From contig DOUP01000158.1 in the NCBI GenBank assembly GCA_003520545.1, forward strand, positions 1 to 16,037: DNA of 16,037 nucleotides, in the 5' to 3' direction. Below, one piece after another: positions 1 to 6,774 of the stretch. The notes beneath the pieces were generated by a model. That model had not been told where the DNA came from, searched no databases, and saw only the letters and a program-made list of their open reading frames with translations. Made by a program: the position numbers and the translations under genes. The DNA comes from Maritimibacter sp. (GTDB taxonomy: Bacteria > Pseudomonadota > Alphaproteobacteria > Rhodobacterales > Rhodobacteraceae). Every line of letters starts with the position of its first letter. The first letter of the stretch is position 1.

Positions 1-380
1 TGGTCGGTGTTATAGGGGTCCCACTTGGAGTGCGAGAACATGAACTTCGGCTGCACCTTGCGGATCACATCGACCATCTTGTCCTTGTATTCGCGGGTGA
101 ACTCCAGCGGGTAGTCGCCCATATCGAAAAACTGAATGTCGTGGACCCCCAGCTCCTTGGCGGCGTTCTCGGCTTCCTTGCGGCGCTCGGTCTTGACCTT
201 GTCCATGGTCATGCCGTCCTGCTTCCACAGCTTGGCGCTTTCCCCGCGTTCGCCGTAGGACAGGCAGACGACGGTGACATCGTAGCCCAGCTTGGCGTGT
301 TTCGCGATGGCGCCACCGGCGCGCCAGACGAAGTCTGCGCTATGCGCCGAAATGACGAGGGCGGTTTTTTTGTCGGACAT
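1..380 (-). CDS. galB: 4-oxalomesaconate hydratase, PIG-L-like (partial, C-terminus beyond window)
   Basis: The minus strand reads open from ATG at 380 to the left edge, giving about 126 residues. The protein starts MSDKKTALVISAHSADFVWR, then AGGA, CLSYGERGESAKLW and FFDMGDYPL, and ends near HSKWDPYNTD. This is the N-terminal half of a PIG-L/LmbE-fold protein. It closely resembles Pseudomonas GalB as I remember it; GalB is a metal-dependent hydratase converting 4-oxalomesaconate to 4-carboxy-4-hydroxy-2-oxoadipate. The HSAD motif (H13, D16) stands where PIG-L deacetylases have HPDD, a likely metal site. A GGGAG ribosome site lies about 9 nt before the ATG. The gene diverges from the LysR gene and the lig operon, which supports a role in protocatechuate or gallate meta-cleavage. 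A plain PIG-L deacetylase is the alternative, but the pathway context argues against it. Confidence 0.85.
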   Translation of the reverse strand, partial: MSDKKTALVISAHSADFVWRAGGAIAKHAKLGYDVTVVCLSYGERGESAKLWKQDGMTMDKVKTERRKEAENAAKELGVHDIQFFDMGDYPLEFTREYKDKMVDVIRKVQPKFMFSHSKWDPYNTD

Positions 381-414
381 ATGCGGTCTCTCCCAGATAC
401 CTGTTCTTCCTGCG

Positions 415-432
415 CCCCATGCGTCCATGGGG
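415..432. promoter_or_regulatory. Inverted repeat, candidate operator between galB and lysR
   Basis: A perfect inverted repeat with 7-bp arms and a 4-bp spacer, CCCCATG-CGTC-CATGGGG, lies 35-52 bp upstream of the galB start. Its core is CATG-N4-CATG, the same spacing as the palindrome at 1844-1855. The position suits an operator or activator site for galB. It is a candidate only, with no match to a named operator. Confidence 0.4.
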
Positions 433-475
433 GCCGTGCGGAACCGATGTAGTGAAGGGCGGCGGCGGTGACCAT

Positions 476-504
476 TTGAATCCCGCGCGAGCATCATAAA
501 TAAT
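476..504 (+). promoter_or_regulatory. Candidate sigma-70 promoter of the lysR gene
   Basis: A -35-like TTGAAT at 476-481 is followed by exactly 17 bp and a -10-like AATAAT at 499-504 (five of six matches to TATAAT), in the most AT-rich part of the galB-lysR gap. The start of transcription would fall near 511, leaving a leader of about 46 nt before the ATG at 557. Confidence 0.45.
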
Positions 505-556
505 TGCTATAGTCGTGTGAGTGATAGAATCGCCCCGCAAAGGCCATGACCCTGAA

Positions 557-1792
557 ATGACAGTCGATTTTCCAAATCTGCGCCATCTGCGTGCTTTCAT
601 GGAAGTTGCGGATGCGCGTGGCATCTCGGCAGCGGCGCATAAGGTGCACCTGAGCCAGCCTGCCGTGACGCAAGCGATCTCCGGCCTGGAGAAGCGGATG
701 GAGGTCTCTTTGCTGGAGCGGCGGCCGGAAGGCATGTTTCCCACCGAGGCGGGGGCTGCGCTTCTGATCCGCGTGCGCCGAATGTTCGAGCATCTGGGAC
801 ATGGCGGCGCCGTCGCGACCCGGATCGCGCGGCGGGAGGGCAAGCCCGTGGCCGACTTCCACCTGCGTGTCACGGCGGCGCAATTGCGGGCGCTCGTCGC
901 CATTCGAGAGGCCGGGAACTTCAGCCTCGCTGCGCGACTTCTGGGAATTTCACAGCCCTCCATCCACCGCGCCGGGCGCGATCTCGAAAAGCTCTCCGGC
1001 ATGACGATGTTCTCGGCGGGGCGACGCGGGATCGAGTTGACGCCGCAGGCCGAAGCCTTTGCCCGCGGGGTCAAGCTGGCGGAAGCCGAGTTACGGCAAG
1101 GGATGGATGACCTCACGCGACTGGCGGGGCGCGACAGCACGCGGATCACGGTCGGGTCCATGCCGCTTTCGCGCACGCAAATCCTGCCCGAGGCCATCGA
1201 CGCCCTGCTCGCGGAAAGCTCCGGTGTCCAGATCCGCACCATCGACGCGCCTTACAACGAACTGTTGCGCGGGCTTCGGTATGGCGAGATTGACGTGCTA
1301 ATCGGCGCCCTACGCGATCCGGTGCCCGTGGAGGACGTCGAGCAGATCCCGCTGTTCGAGGATCGGCTCGCCGTCGTGGCCGGGCCGGCGCATCCCCTTG
1401 CCACGCGGATCGGCGTGACGCTGGACGAGATGCTCGAATACCCGTGGATCGCGCCGCCGAAGGAAACGCCGGGGGGCTCCTATCTCTACCGCACGCTCAA
1501 TATCGGCGCGCTGGATCGGTCCCCGGTGCGGATCGTTTCGTCTTCGATGGTGCTGGTGCGCAGCCTTTTGCGGCGGGGCGATTACCTGACCATCCTGTCG
1601 CCCTACCAAGCCGCGGTGGAAATCGCTCACGGTGATATGGTGCGGCTCGACATCGACCTGCCGGGAAGCGCGCGCCCGATTGGGCTTACGACCCGCACGG
1701 GTTGGGTTCCGACGACCACGCAGGCAAGGTTCATGGAGTTGATGCAGGACGCCGTCGCGTCGATGATCGCACCCAGCCTATACCCAGAATGA
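557..1792 (+). CDS. LysR-type transcriptional regulator with two tandem HTH domains
   Basis: The protein has 411 residues, about 100 more than a usual LysR-type regulator. Residues 8-66 form a first LysR winged helix-turn-helix (LRHLRAFMEVADARGISAAA, then LSQPAVTQAISGLEK and a TEAG wing). Residues 106-165 form a second one (QLRALVAIREAGNFSLAARL, then ISQPSIHRAGRDLEK and LTP). The effector-binding domain runs from about 195 (TRITVGSMPLSRTQILPEAI) to the end, with the typical GEIDVLIG and PLFEDRLAVVAGP stretches. I chose ATG 557 because the fold begins there; an in-frame ATG at 521 would add 12 unlikely residues. It diverges from galB and lies 60 bp before the dehydrogenase-ligABC genes, so it probably controls this locus with an aromatic or pathway intermediate as inducer. 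The effector and DNA site are inferred, not seen. Confidence 0.9.
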   Translation: MTVDFPNLRHLRAFMEVADARGISAAAHKVHLSQPAVTQAISGLEKRMEVSLLERRPEGMFPTEAGAALLIRVRRMFEHLGHGGAVATRIARREGKPVADFHLRVTAAQLRALVAIREAGNFSLAARLLGISQPSIHRAGRDLEKLSGMTMFSAGRRGIELTPQAEAFARGVKLAEAELRQGMDDLTRLAGRDSTRITVGSMPLSRTQILPEAIDALLAESSGVQIRTIDAPYNELLRGLRYGEIDVLIGALRDPVPVEDVEQIPLFEDRLAVVAGPAHPLATRIGVTLDEMLEYPWIAPPKETPGGSYLYRTLNIGALDRSPVRIVSSSMVLVRSLLRRGDYLTILSPYQAAVEIAHGDMVRLDIDLPGSARPIGLTTRTGWVPTTTQARFMELMQDAVASMIAPSLYPE

Positions 1793-1843
1793 ATAGGATT
1801 TCGGGGCAATGAATTTCACTTCCCGGGCGCCCGTCCCTATCTC

Positions 1844-1855
1844 CATGTATACATG
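1844..1855. promoter_or_regulatory. 12-bp perfect palindrome overlapping the dehydrogenase start codon
   Basis: CATGTATACATG is a perfect palindrome in the 60-bp gap between the lysR stop and the next gene, and its last three bases are the proposed ATG. The TGTATACA core resembles GntR-type operators, although no GntR gene is in the window. It shares the CATG-N4-CATG layout with 415-432. Confidence 0.4.
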
Positions 1856-2803
1856 AATGACACGCTTCAGCCCTCCCCGGTGCGCACCGCACCGCGTCAC
1901 GTCGCCCTGATCGGGTTCGGCGAGGCTGGGGCTGCGTTGGCGGAGGGGTGGCGCGACACGGGCGTTAACGCGACGCTTGCCGCCTACGACATCAAGGCCG
2001 CGAGCGCGGACAACACCCTGTCGGACGCGATGTGGGCGCGCTACGACGCCTTCGGCGTTGAGGGACGCGACCGGATCGAAGACGCGCTCGCAGGTGCCGA
2101 TGCCGTGTTTTCGCTCGTGACAGCGGATCAGGCGTTGCGAGCGGCCGAAGATGCCGCACCGCACTTGGGTCAGGATGTGCTATATTTCGATTGTAATTCC
2201 TGCGCGTCCGGCACCAAGCAGGCGGCGCGCGATGTTGTCGAGGCGCGAGGTGCGCATTACGTAGATACGGCGATCATGTCGCCGATCCGGCCCAAGCGCC
2301 ACGAGGCACCGGTATTGGTGTCGGGACCACACGTCCGGGCGGCGACGGAGACGATGGAAGCGCTTGGGATGACGCCGGGGTGTGCTGGCGACGAGGTCGG
2401 CATGGCCTCGGCCACGAAAATGCTGCGCTCGGTGATGATCAAGGGGATCGAGGCGCTGACGCTCGAATGTATGCTCGCGGCCCGTGAGGCTGGCGTGGAC
2501 GGCAATGTGGTGGCCTCGCTCGACGGCTCGATGCCCGGTTGGGACTGGGCAAGCCGCGCGGCCTACAACATGGAACGCAGCACGACCCACGGGGTTCGCC
2601 GCGCGGTCGAAATGCGCGACGTGGCACGGACGGTCGAAGACCTTGGCATCGCGCCGCGCATGGCAGCGGCCACCGCCGAATGGCAACAGGATATGGGTGA
2701 CCTGGGACTGGATTTCGATCAGTCCCCCGGCACCGATAGCTATCAAGACAGGGCGGACGCGATCCGCGACGCCCTGCGTAACGCGAACAGGAGGATACCA
2801 TGA
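1853..2803 (+). CDS. NAD(P)-dependent dehydrogenase, 6-phosphogluconate/beta-hydroxyacid dehydrogenase-like with DUF1932 domain
   Basis: The protein has 316 residues. A Rossmann domain opens with HVALIGFGEAGAALAEGW (about residues 16-33). An all-helical DUF1932-type C-terminal domain follows, with the conserved ASATKMLRSVMIKGIEAL stretch; K189 sits where beta-hydroxyacid dehydrogenases carry their catalytic lysine. The length fits the family. The TGA stop overlaps the ligA ATG (ATGA at 2800-2803), so it is very probably co-transcribed and coupled with ligA. No Shine-Dalgarno sequence is obvious before ATG 1853, so the start is less sure than the rest. The protocatechuate 4,5-cleavage pathway, as described from Sphingobium, uses LigC as its only dehydrogenase at this stage, so this enzyme's substrate is unknown. 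It may reduce a 2-oxo acid intermediate or by-product, or feed an upstream compound in. Confidence refers to the family, not the reaction. Confidence 0.85.
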   Translation: MNDTLQPSPVRTAPRHVALIGFGEAGAALAEGWRDTGVNATLAAYDIKAASADNTLSDAMWARYDAFGVEGRDRIEDALAGADAVFSLVTADQALRAAEDAAPHLGQDVLYFDCNSCASGTKQAARDVVEARGAHYVDTAIMSPIRPKRHEAPVLVSGPHVRAATETMEALGMTPGCAGDEVGMASATKMLRSVMIKGIEALTLECMLAAREAGVDGNVVASLDGSMPGWDWASRAAYNMERSTTHGVRRAVEMRDVARTVEDLGIAPRMAAATAEWQQDMGDLGLDFDQSPGTDSYQDRADAIRDALRNANRRIP

Positions 2804-3192
2804 CGGAGAAAGCATACGAGGATATTCCCGGCACCTTCGTCTTTGACGCGGACCGGTCTCGGCAAGGTTACTGGCTCAACCAGTTTTGTATCTCGCTGAG
2901 CAAGGAAGTGAACCGGCAGGCGTTCAGGGACGACCCAGAGGCCCATATGGCCAAGTTCAAGATGACCGAAGACCAGAAACAGGCCGTGCGCGACCGCGAC
3001 TGGAACGGGCTTTTGGCACTGGGTGGCAACATCTACTACACCTCGAAACTCGCGGCCTTCGACGGCATCGTGTTTCAGGATCTCGCCGCGATGATGAGCG
3101 GCATGACGCGCGAAGACTACCGCCAGATGATGGTGGACGGCGGACGCTCGGTCGAGGGCAACCGCTACAAATCTGAATGGGAGAAGAAATAA
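2800..3192 (+). CDS. ligA: Protocatechuate 4,5-dioxygenase, alpha (small) subunit
   Basis: The 130-residue protein reads as LigA: YEDIPGTFVFDADRSRQGYW near the start, then LNQFCISLSKEVNRQAF, a central LLALGGNIYY stretch and a C-terminal MTREDYRQMMVDGGRS. Sphingobium LigA is about 139 residues. The subunit has no iron ligands; it caps the active site of LigB in the LigAB heterotetramer, which performs extradiol cleavage of protocatechuate to 4-carboxy-2-hydroxymuconate-6-semialdehyde. A strong AGGAGG site lies just before the ATG inside the end of the dehydrogenase gene, and the ATG overlaps that gene's stop. The ligA stop in turn overlaps the ligB start, so both subunits should be made in step. 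Confidence 0.95.
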   Translation: MTEKAYEDIPGTFVFDADRSRQGYWLNQFCISLSKEVNRQAFRDDPEAHMAKFKMTEDQKQAVRDRDWNGLLALGGNIYYTSKLAAFDGIVFQDLAAMMSGMTREDYRQMMVDGGRSVEGNRYKSEWEKK

Positions 3193-4043
3193 TGGCCAAG
3201 ATCACAGCAGGCATCGCATGTTCTCACGTGCCCGCCATCGGCGTGGCCATGGACCAGCACATCACCGAGCAACCCTATTGGCAACCGGTGTTCGAAGGCT
3301 TCGAGTTCAGCCGTGAGTGGAACAAGAAGAACAAGCCGGACGTGGTGTTCCTTGTCTACAACGACCATTGCACCGCCTTCGATGCGAGCTGCATTCCGAC
3401 CTTCGCCCTGGGCTGTGCGGCGGAGTTCACGCCCGCCGACGAAGGTTGGGGCCCGCGCCCGGTGCCCGTGGTCAAAAACCACCAGGAGCTTGCCTCGCAT
3501 ATCGCGCAGAGCCTGATCCTCGACGAATTCGACATGACCATCATGAACGAGATGGACGTGGACCACGGGTTGACCGTGCCACTGTCGGTGATGTTCGGGG
3601 ACAAGACGCCGGAAGACGATTGGGGCACGCTGGTGATCCCGCTCGCCGTGAACGTGGTGCAGTATCCGGCCCCGACCGCGAACCGCTGCTACAAGCTCGG
3701 CCAGTCGATCAAGAAGGCCATCGAAAGCTGGCCCGAGGACATCAACGTCCACATCTATGGCACCGGTGGCATGTCCCATCAGCTTCAGTCAGAGCGCGCT
3801 GGCCTGATCAACGCGACCTGGGACCAGCAGTTCATGGACATTCTCGTCAACGAGCCGGAAAAAGCCCGCCAGATCGACCACGTCGAGTTTCTGCGTGAAA
3901 CCGGTTCGGAAGGCATCGAGATGGTGATGTGGCTTGTCATGCGCGGTGCGCTGGAAGAGAAAGTCACGGAAGTGCACCGTCACTACCACGTGCCGGCCTC
4001 GAACACGGCGGTCGGGCACCTGATTTTGGAAAACCACGCGTAA
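3192..4043 (+). CDS. ligB: Protocatechuate 4,5-dioxygenase, beta (catalytic) subunit
   Basis: The 283-residue protein is a type II extradiol dioxygenase. Likely Fe(II) ligands are H12 (IACSHVPA), H59 (VYNDHCTAF) and the glutamate of GIEMVMW near 243, matching H12, H61 and E242 of Sphingobium LigB. The second-shell histidines are also there: H125 in MDVDHGLTVP and H196 in GTGGMSHQLQ. The start is ATG 3192, whose A is the last base of the ligA TAA (TAATG); an in-frame ATG at 3177 would put five extra residues ahead of the conserved N-terminus. A GGAGAAG site precedes it. With LigA it cleaves protocatechuate between C4 and C5. Gallate or 3-O-methylgallate could be side substrates, as known for the family. 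Confidence 0.95.
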   Translation: MAKITAGIACSHVPAIGVAMDQHITEQPYWQPVFEGFEFSREWNKKNKPDVVFLVYNDHCTAFDASCIPTFALGCAAEFTPADEGWGPRPVPVVKNHQELASHIAQSLILDEFDMTIMNEMDVDHGLTVPLSVMFGDKTPEDDWGTLVIPLAVNVVQYPAPTANRCYKLGQSIKKAIESWPEDINVHIYGTGGMSHQLQSERAGLINATWDQQFMDILVNEPEKARQIDHVEFLRETGSEGIEMVMWLVMRGALEEKVTEVHRHYHVPASNTAVGHLILENHA

Positions 4044-4053
4044 GGAGACGTTC

Positions 4054-4998
4054 ATGCGTATTTGTGTCGCCGGGGCCTACGGGGCCTTCGGGATCAAACA
4101 CCTCGACGCGCTGGCCAACATTCCCGGGGTCGAAGTGACCTCGGTTATGGGGCCGACGCAGGAGAAAATCGACGCGCTCGCCAAGGAGCGCGGGATCGGC
4201 CACGCCGCTACGACACTGGAAGAGTGCGTGGCGCGCGATGACGTGGACGCGGTGATCCTCGCCACGCCCACGCAGATGCACGCCGATCAGGCGATCACCT
4301 GCATGGAGGCTGGCAAACCTGTGCTGATCGAGATCCCGATGGCGGATTCGCTCGAAGACAGCCAGCGGGTCGTGGACAAGCAGGAAGAAACCGGTGTGCT
4401 GGCAATGGCCGGCCAGGTGCGTCGTTTCAACCCCTCGCACCAGTGGATCAAGAACAAGATCGACGCGGGCGAGTTGAAGGTTCTGCAGATGGACGTGCAG
4501 ACCTATTTCATGCGCCGCACCAACACCAACGCCAAGGGCGAGCCACGGAGCTGGACCGATCACCTGCTTTGGCACCATGCCTGCCACACGGTCGACCTGT
4601 TCCAGTACCAGACCGGCGAGACCGTGTCAGAGGCCTTCGGACTTGAAGGTCCGCATCACCCGGAGCTCGATATCGCGATGGATATGTCGATCGGGATGAA
4701 GACGCCGAAGGGGGCGATCTGCACCCTGTCGCTGTCGTTCAATAACGACGGGCCGTTTGGCACGTTCTTCCGGTATATCTGCGACAACGGAACCTATATC
4801 GCCCGTTACGACGACCTGTTTGACGGCAACGAAGAGCCGATCGACCTGTCCGGTGTGGCGGTGTCGGACAACGGGATCGAGCTGATCGACCGCGAGTTCA
4901 TCGAGGCGATCCAGGAAGGTCGTGATCCCAATGGTTCGGTCGCACAGGTGCTGCCCGCGATGGCGACGCTCGACAAGATCGAGAAAAGCTTCACCTAA
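4054..4998 (+). CDS. ligC: 4-carboxy-2-hydroxymuconate-6-semialdehyde dehydrogenase
   Basis: The 314-residue Gfo/Idh/MocA-family protein matches Sphingobium LigC in length and in many stretches: an N-terminal nucleotide-binding loop GAYGAFG (7-13), VLIEIPMADS in place of the usual EKP motif, QVRRFNPSHQW, GEPRSWTDHLLWHHACHTVD, and LSLSFNNDGPFGTFFRYICD. It oxidises the hemiacetal form of the LigAB product to 2-pyrone-4,6-dicarboxylate with NAD(P)+. The loop has one more residue than the GAGAFG that I recall for Sphingobium LigC. The gene starts 10 bp after ligB, with an AAGGAG site that begins inside the ligB stop codon. It is the last gene of the operon, and its TAA is the first base triplet of the palindromic element at 4996-5110. 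Confidence 0.93.
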   Translation: MRICVAGAYGAFGIKHLDALANIPGVEVTSVMGPTQEKIDALAKERGIGHAATTLEECVARDDVDAVILATPTQMHADQAITCMEAGKPVLIEIPMADSLEDSQRVVDKQEETGVLAMAGQVRRFNPSHQWIKNKIDAGELKVLQMDVQTYFMRRTNTNAKGEPRSWTDHLLWHHACHTVDLFQYQTGETVSEAFGLEGPHHPELDIAMDMSIGMKTPKGAICTLSLSFNNDGPFGTFFRYICDNGTYIARYDDLFDGNEEPIDLSGVAVSDNGIELIDREFIEAIQEGRDPNGSVAQVLPAMATLDKIEKSFT

Positions 4999-5110
4999 AG
5001 CGTTCCGCCAAAAACCTGAATCACTGGTTTTTGGCGGAACGCGTGAAACGCTCATATGTAGGGCCGCGCCCCGCCTCATCCCTGTCTCAGGAATAAGGCG
5101 GGACGCTTTA
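4996..5110. repeat. Palindromic REP/MITE-like intergenic element at the ligC stop
   Basis: A perfect 17-bp inverted repeat occupies 5000-5016 and 5026-5042 (GCGTTCCGCCAAAAACC and its complement) around a 9-nt loop. The ends of a larger unit are TAAAGCGT at 4996-5003 and ACGCTTTA at 5103-5110, an 8-bp terminal inverted repeat. A further stem, CCCGCCT/AGGCGGG, lies at 5070-5076 and 5096-5102. No T-run follows the 17-bp hairpin, so it is not a classic terminator. I recall similar AAAGCGTTCC palindromes as dispersed repeats in alphaproteobacteria; copy number cannot be judged here. Confidence 0.6.
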
Positions 5111-5143
5111 AGGGTTTGCGCTGCGGCTTCGCCGCATCGCCGG

Positions 5144-5196
5144 GGGCCGCGCTTCGCGCGGCCCTTTTGTTCGAGCGCGCCTGCGGCGCGATTTTT
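5144..5196 (+). terminator. Tandem rho-independent terminators after the lig operon
   Basis: Hairpin one is GGGCCGCGC-TTC-GCGCGGCCC (5144-5164, 9-bp perfect stem) followed by TTTTGTT. Hairpin two is CGCGCC-TGC-GGCGCG (5176-5190) followed by ATTTTT. The T-runs are on the plus strand, so they should stop transcripts leaving ligC and keep them out of the convergent glycerate kinase gene. A third small hairpin without a T-run lies at 5122-5136. Confidence 0.65.
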
Positions 5197-5238
5197 GCAT
5201 GTTTTGCACGATGAAGACCCGGGACTGGATCAGGCCGA

Positions 5239-6501
5239 TCAGCGGGCCGGTTGGATCAGGATCGCCCGGAAATCGTTTACGTTGGTTCCCGTCGGCCCTG
5301 GCACGAAGAGATCACCGAGCGTATCAAACGCGGAATAGGCATCGTTGTCGGCCAGGAGAGCCGCCGGATCTTTGCCCGCCGCGCGCAGTCTCCGGGCGGT
5401 CGTGCCGTCCGCGAAGGCGCCCGCGTTGTCCTCGGAACCGTCGATGCCGTCCGTATCGGCGGCAAGTGCCGTGATCCCGGCGACACCTTCGATGTCCAAG
5501 GCAAGGGACAGCAGAAACTCGGAGTTCCGCCCGCCGCGTCCCTGCCCTTTCAGGGTCACGGTGGTTTCGCCACCCGAGAGGATCACGATTGGCGCGGCGA
5601 ATGGTCTGTTCCGGCTCACCACTTCGCGGGCAATCGCACCATGCACCCGCGCCACGTCCCGCGCCTCGCCTTCGATGGCGTCCGAGAGGATGACGGCGGG
5701 AAGGCCTGCCGCCTCTGAACGGGCGGCGGCGGCTTCCAGAGAACGAGACGCAGAGGCGATGACGGTGACCTCGTTGCGGGCGAAGGCCGGGTCGTCCTCG
5801 GTCGGTGGCGCGGCCCGCGTGATTGCCTCGATAATGGCGTCAGGCAGGTCGATGTCGTAGGTACGGAGGGCCGCGAGCGCCTCTGTCGGTCCTCTCGGGC
5901 CCGGCACCGTCGGACCAGAGGCAACCTCACAGGGCGCGTCGCCGGGCACGTCCGAGACGATCAGCGATACCACTTTCGCAGGGTAGGCCGCGGCGGCAAT
6001 GCGCCCGCCCTTGGTTCGCGAAAAGCATGTGCGGATCGCGTTCATTGCCGAAATCGGTGCGCCAGAGGCGAGAAGCGCCTCGTTCAGAATTTGCTCGTCA
6101 GCAAGGGTAAAGCCTTCGGGAGGCGCAGGCAGGAGGGCCGAACCGCCCCCGGTGACAAGTGCCACGACGAGGTCATCCTCGGTCAAGCCCGAGACCGCGT
6201 CGAGGATCGCCTGCGCGCCCGTTTCGCCCGCCGCATCGGGGACAGGATGGGCGGCTTCAATGACTTTCAGGGTCTCACAGGGCGCGCCGTAGCCATACCG
6301 CGTGACGATGACCCCCGAGAGGTCTCCCGACCATTGCGCCTCGAAGGCCTGAGCAAGTTGGACCGCGCCCTTACCGGCACCAATCACAACGGTTCGGCCT
6401 TTCGGCGGCGCAGGCAAATGCGGTTGGATCGCGCGGGCCGGATCGGCTGCGTCGATGGCAGCATCGAACAAGTCGGACAGGAAGGTTTTCGGGTCTTGCA
6501 T
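5239..6501 (-). CDS. gckA: Glycerate 2-kinase (GckA/TtuD, MOFRL family)
   Basis: The protein is about 420 residues, normal for the GckA/TtuD group. The N-terminal domain has TVVIGAGKGAVQLAQAF (K44 in the conserved GAGK loop), AAHPVPD, VTGGGSALLPAP and the SDVPGD stretch. The C-terminal MOFRL domain shows LSGGETTVT, GRGGRNSEFLL and ALAADTDGIDGSEDNAGAF, ending GTNVNDFRAILI. It phosphorylates D-glycerate to 2-phosphoglycerate with ATP, feeding glyoxylate, hydroxypyruvate or tartrate carbon into glycolysis. The usual NxVRKHLSxIKGG motif reads NAIRTCFSRTKGG here (from 152), so K and H are replaced. The start may be ATG 6501 or TTG 6507; the TTG has GAGG at closer spacing. It runs convergently to ligC and stands alone; a link with lig catabolism is not evident. 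Confidence 0.9.
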   Translation of the reverse strand: MQDPKTFLSDLFDAAIDAADPARAIQPHLPAPPKGRTVVIGAGKGAVQLAQAFEAQWSGDLSGVIVTRYGYGAPCETLKVIEAAHPVPDAAGETGAQAILDAVSGLTEDDLVVALVTGGGSALLPAPPEGFTLADEQILNEALLASGAPISAMNAIRTCFSRTKGGRIAAAAYPAKVVSLIVSDVPGDAPCEVASGPTVPGPRGPTEALAALRTYDIDLPDAIIEAITRAAPPTEDDPAFARNEVTVIASASRSLEAAAARSEAAGLPAVILSDAIEGEARDVARVHGAIAREVVSRNRPFAAPIVILSGGETTVTLKGQGRGGRNSEFLLSLALDIEGVAGITALAADTDGIDGSEDNAGAFADGTTARRLRAAGKDPAALLADNDAYSAFDTLGDLFVPGPTGTNVNDFRAILIQPAR

Positions 6502-6522
6502 GGTCAATCTGGCCTCATATTG

Positions 6523-6568
6523 ACGTGCACGTGATAGGTCCCGCGTGTGAACTGGTGGTTTCCCACCA
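6523..6568. promoter_or_regulatory. Two inverted repeats upstream of the glycerate kinase gene
   Basis: ACGTGCACGT (6523-6532) is a perfect 10-bp palindrome 22 bp before the ATG, and TGGTGG-TTTC-CCACCA (6553-6568) is a 6-bp-arm inverted repeat 30 bp further out. Their placement suits operator sites controlling the kinase. No regulator gene is adjacent, so the binding protein is unknown. Confidence 0.3.
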
Positions 6569-6752
6569 TTTGCGACTGGCGCATATGTCTCTAGGTTAAT
6601 CCTTGCTTCGTGTTATCCGGTTTTGTGAGTGGTTCGATCTCGGAAACACGAATTTGGAGCTCTTCGGTGACTGGCTTACCGGTCTTCTGTTTTCGGTCAC
6701 GCAACACCCATTCAGATTTCTTTCCCTGTCTCGGAGAGCTCCACATCCCTCT

Positions 6753-6774
6753 GCCCCGGCCGCAAGGCCGGGGC
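6753..6774 (-). terminator. GC-rich hairpin after the ABC permease gene
   Basis: GCCCCGGCC-GCAA-GGCCGGGGC forms a perfect 9-bp stem with a 4-nt loop, 8 bp past the stop of the last transporter gene. No T-run follows on the minus strand, so it may be a terminator without a U-tract or an mRNA 3'-end stabiliser. Confidence 0.45.

Noticed and set aside
340..1242. A 300-codon minus-strand frame across the LysR gene.
   Set aside because: Low-complexity arginine/serine/alanine-rich translation antisense to a clear LysR protein; a shadow of GC-rich coding DNA.
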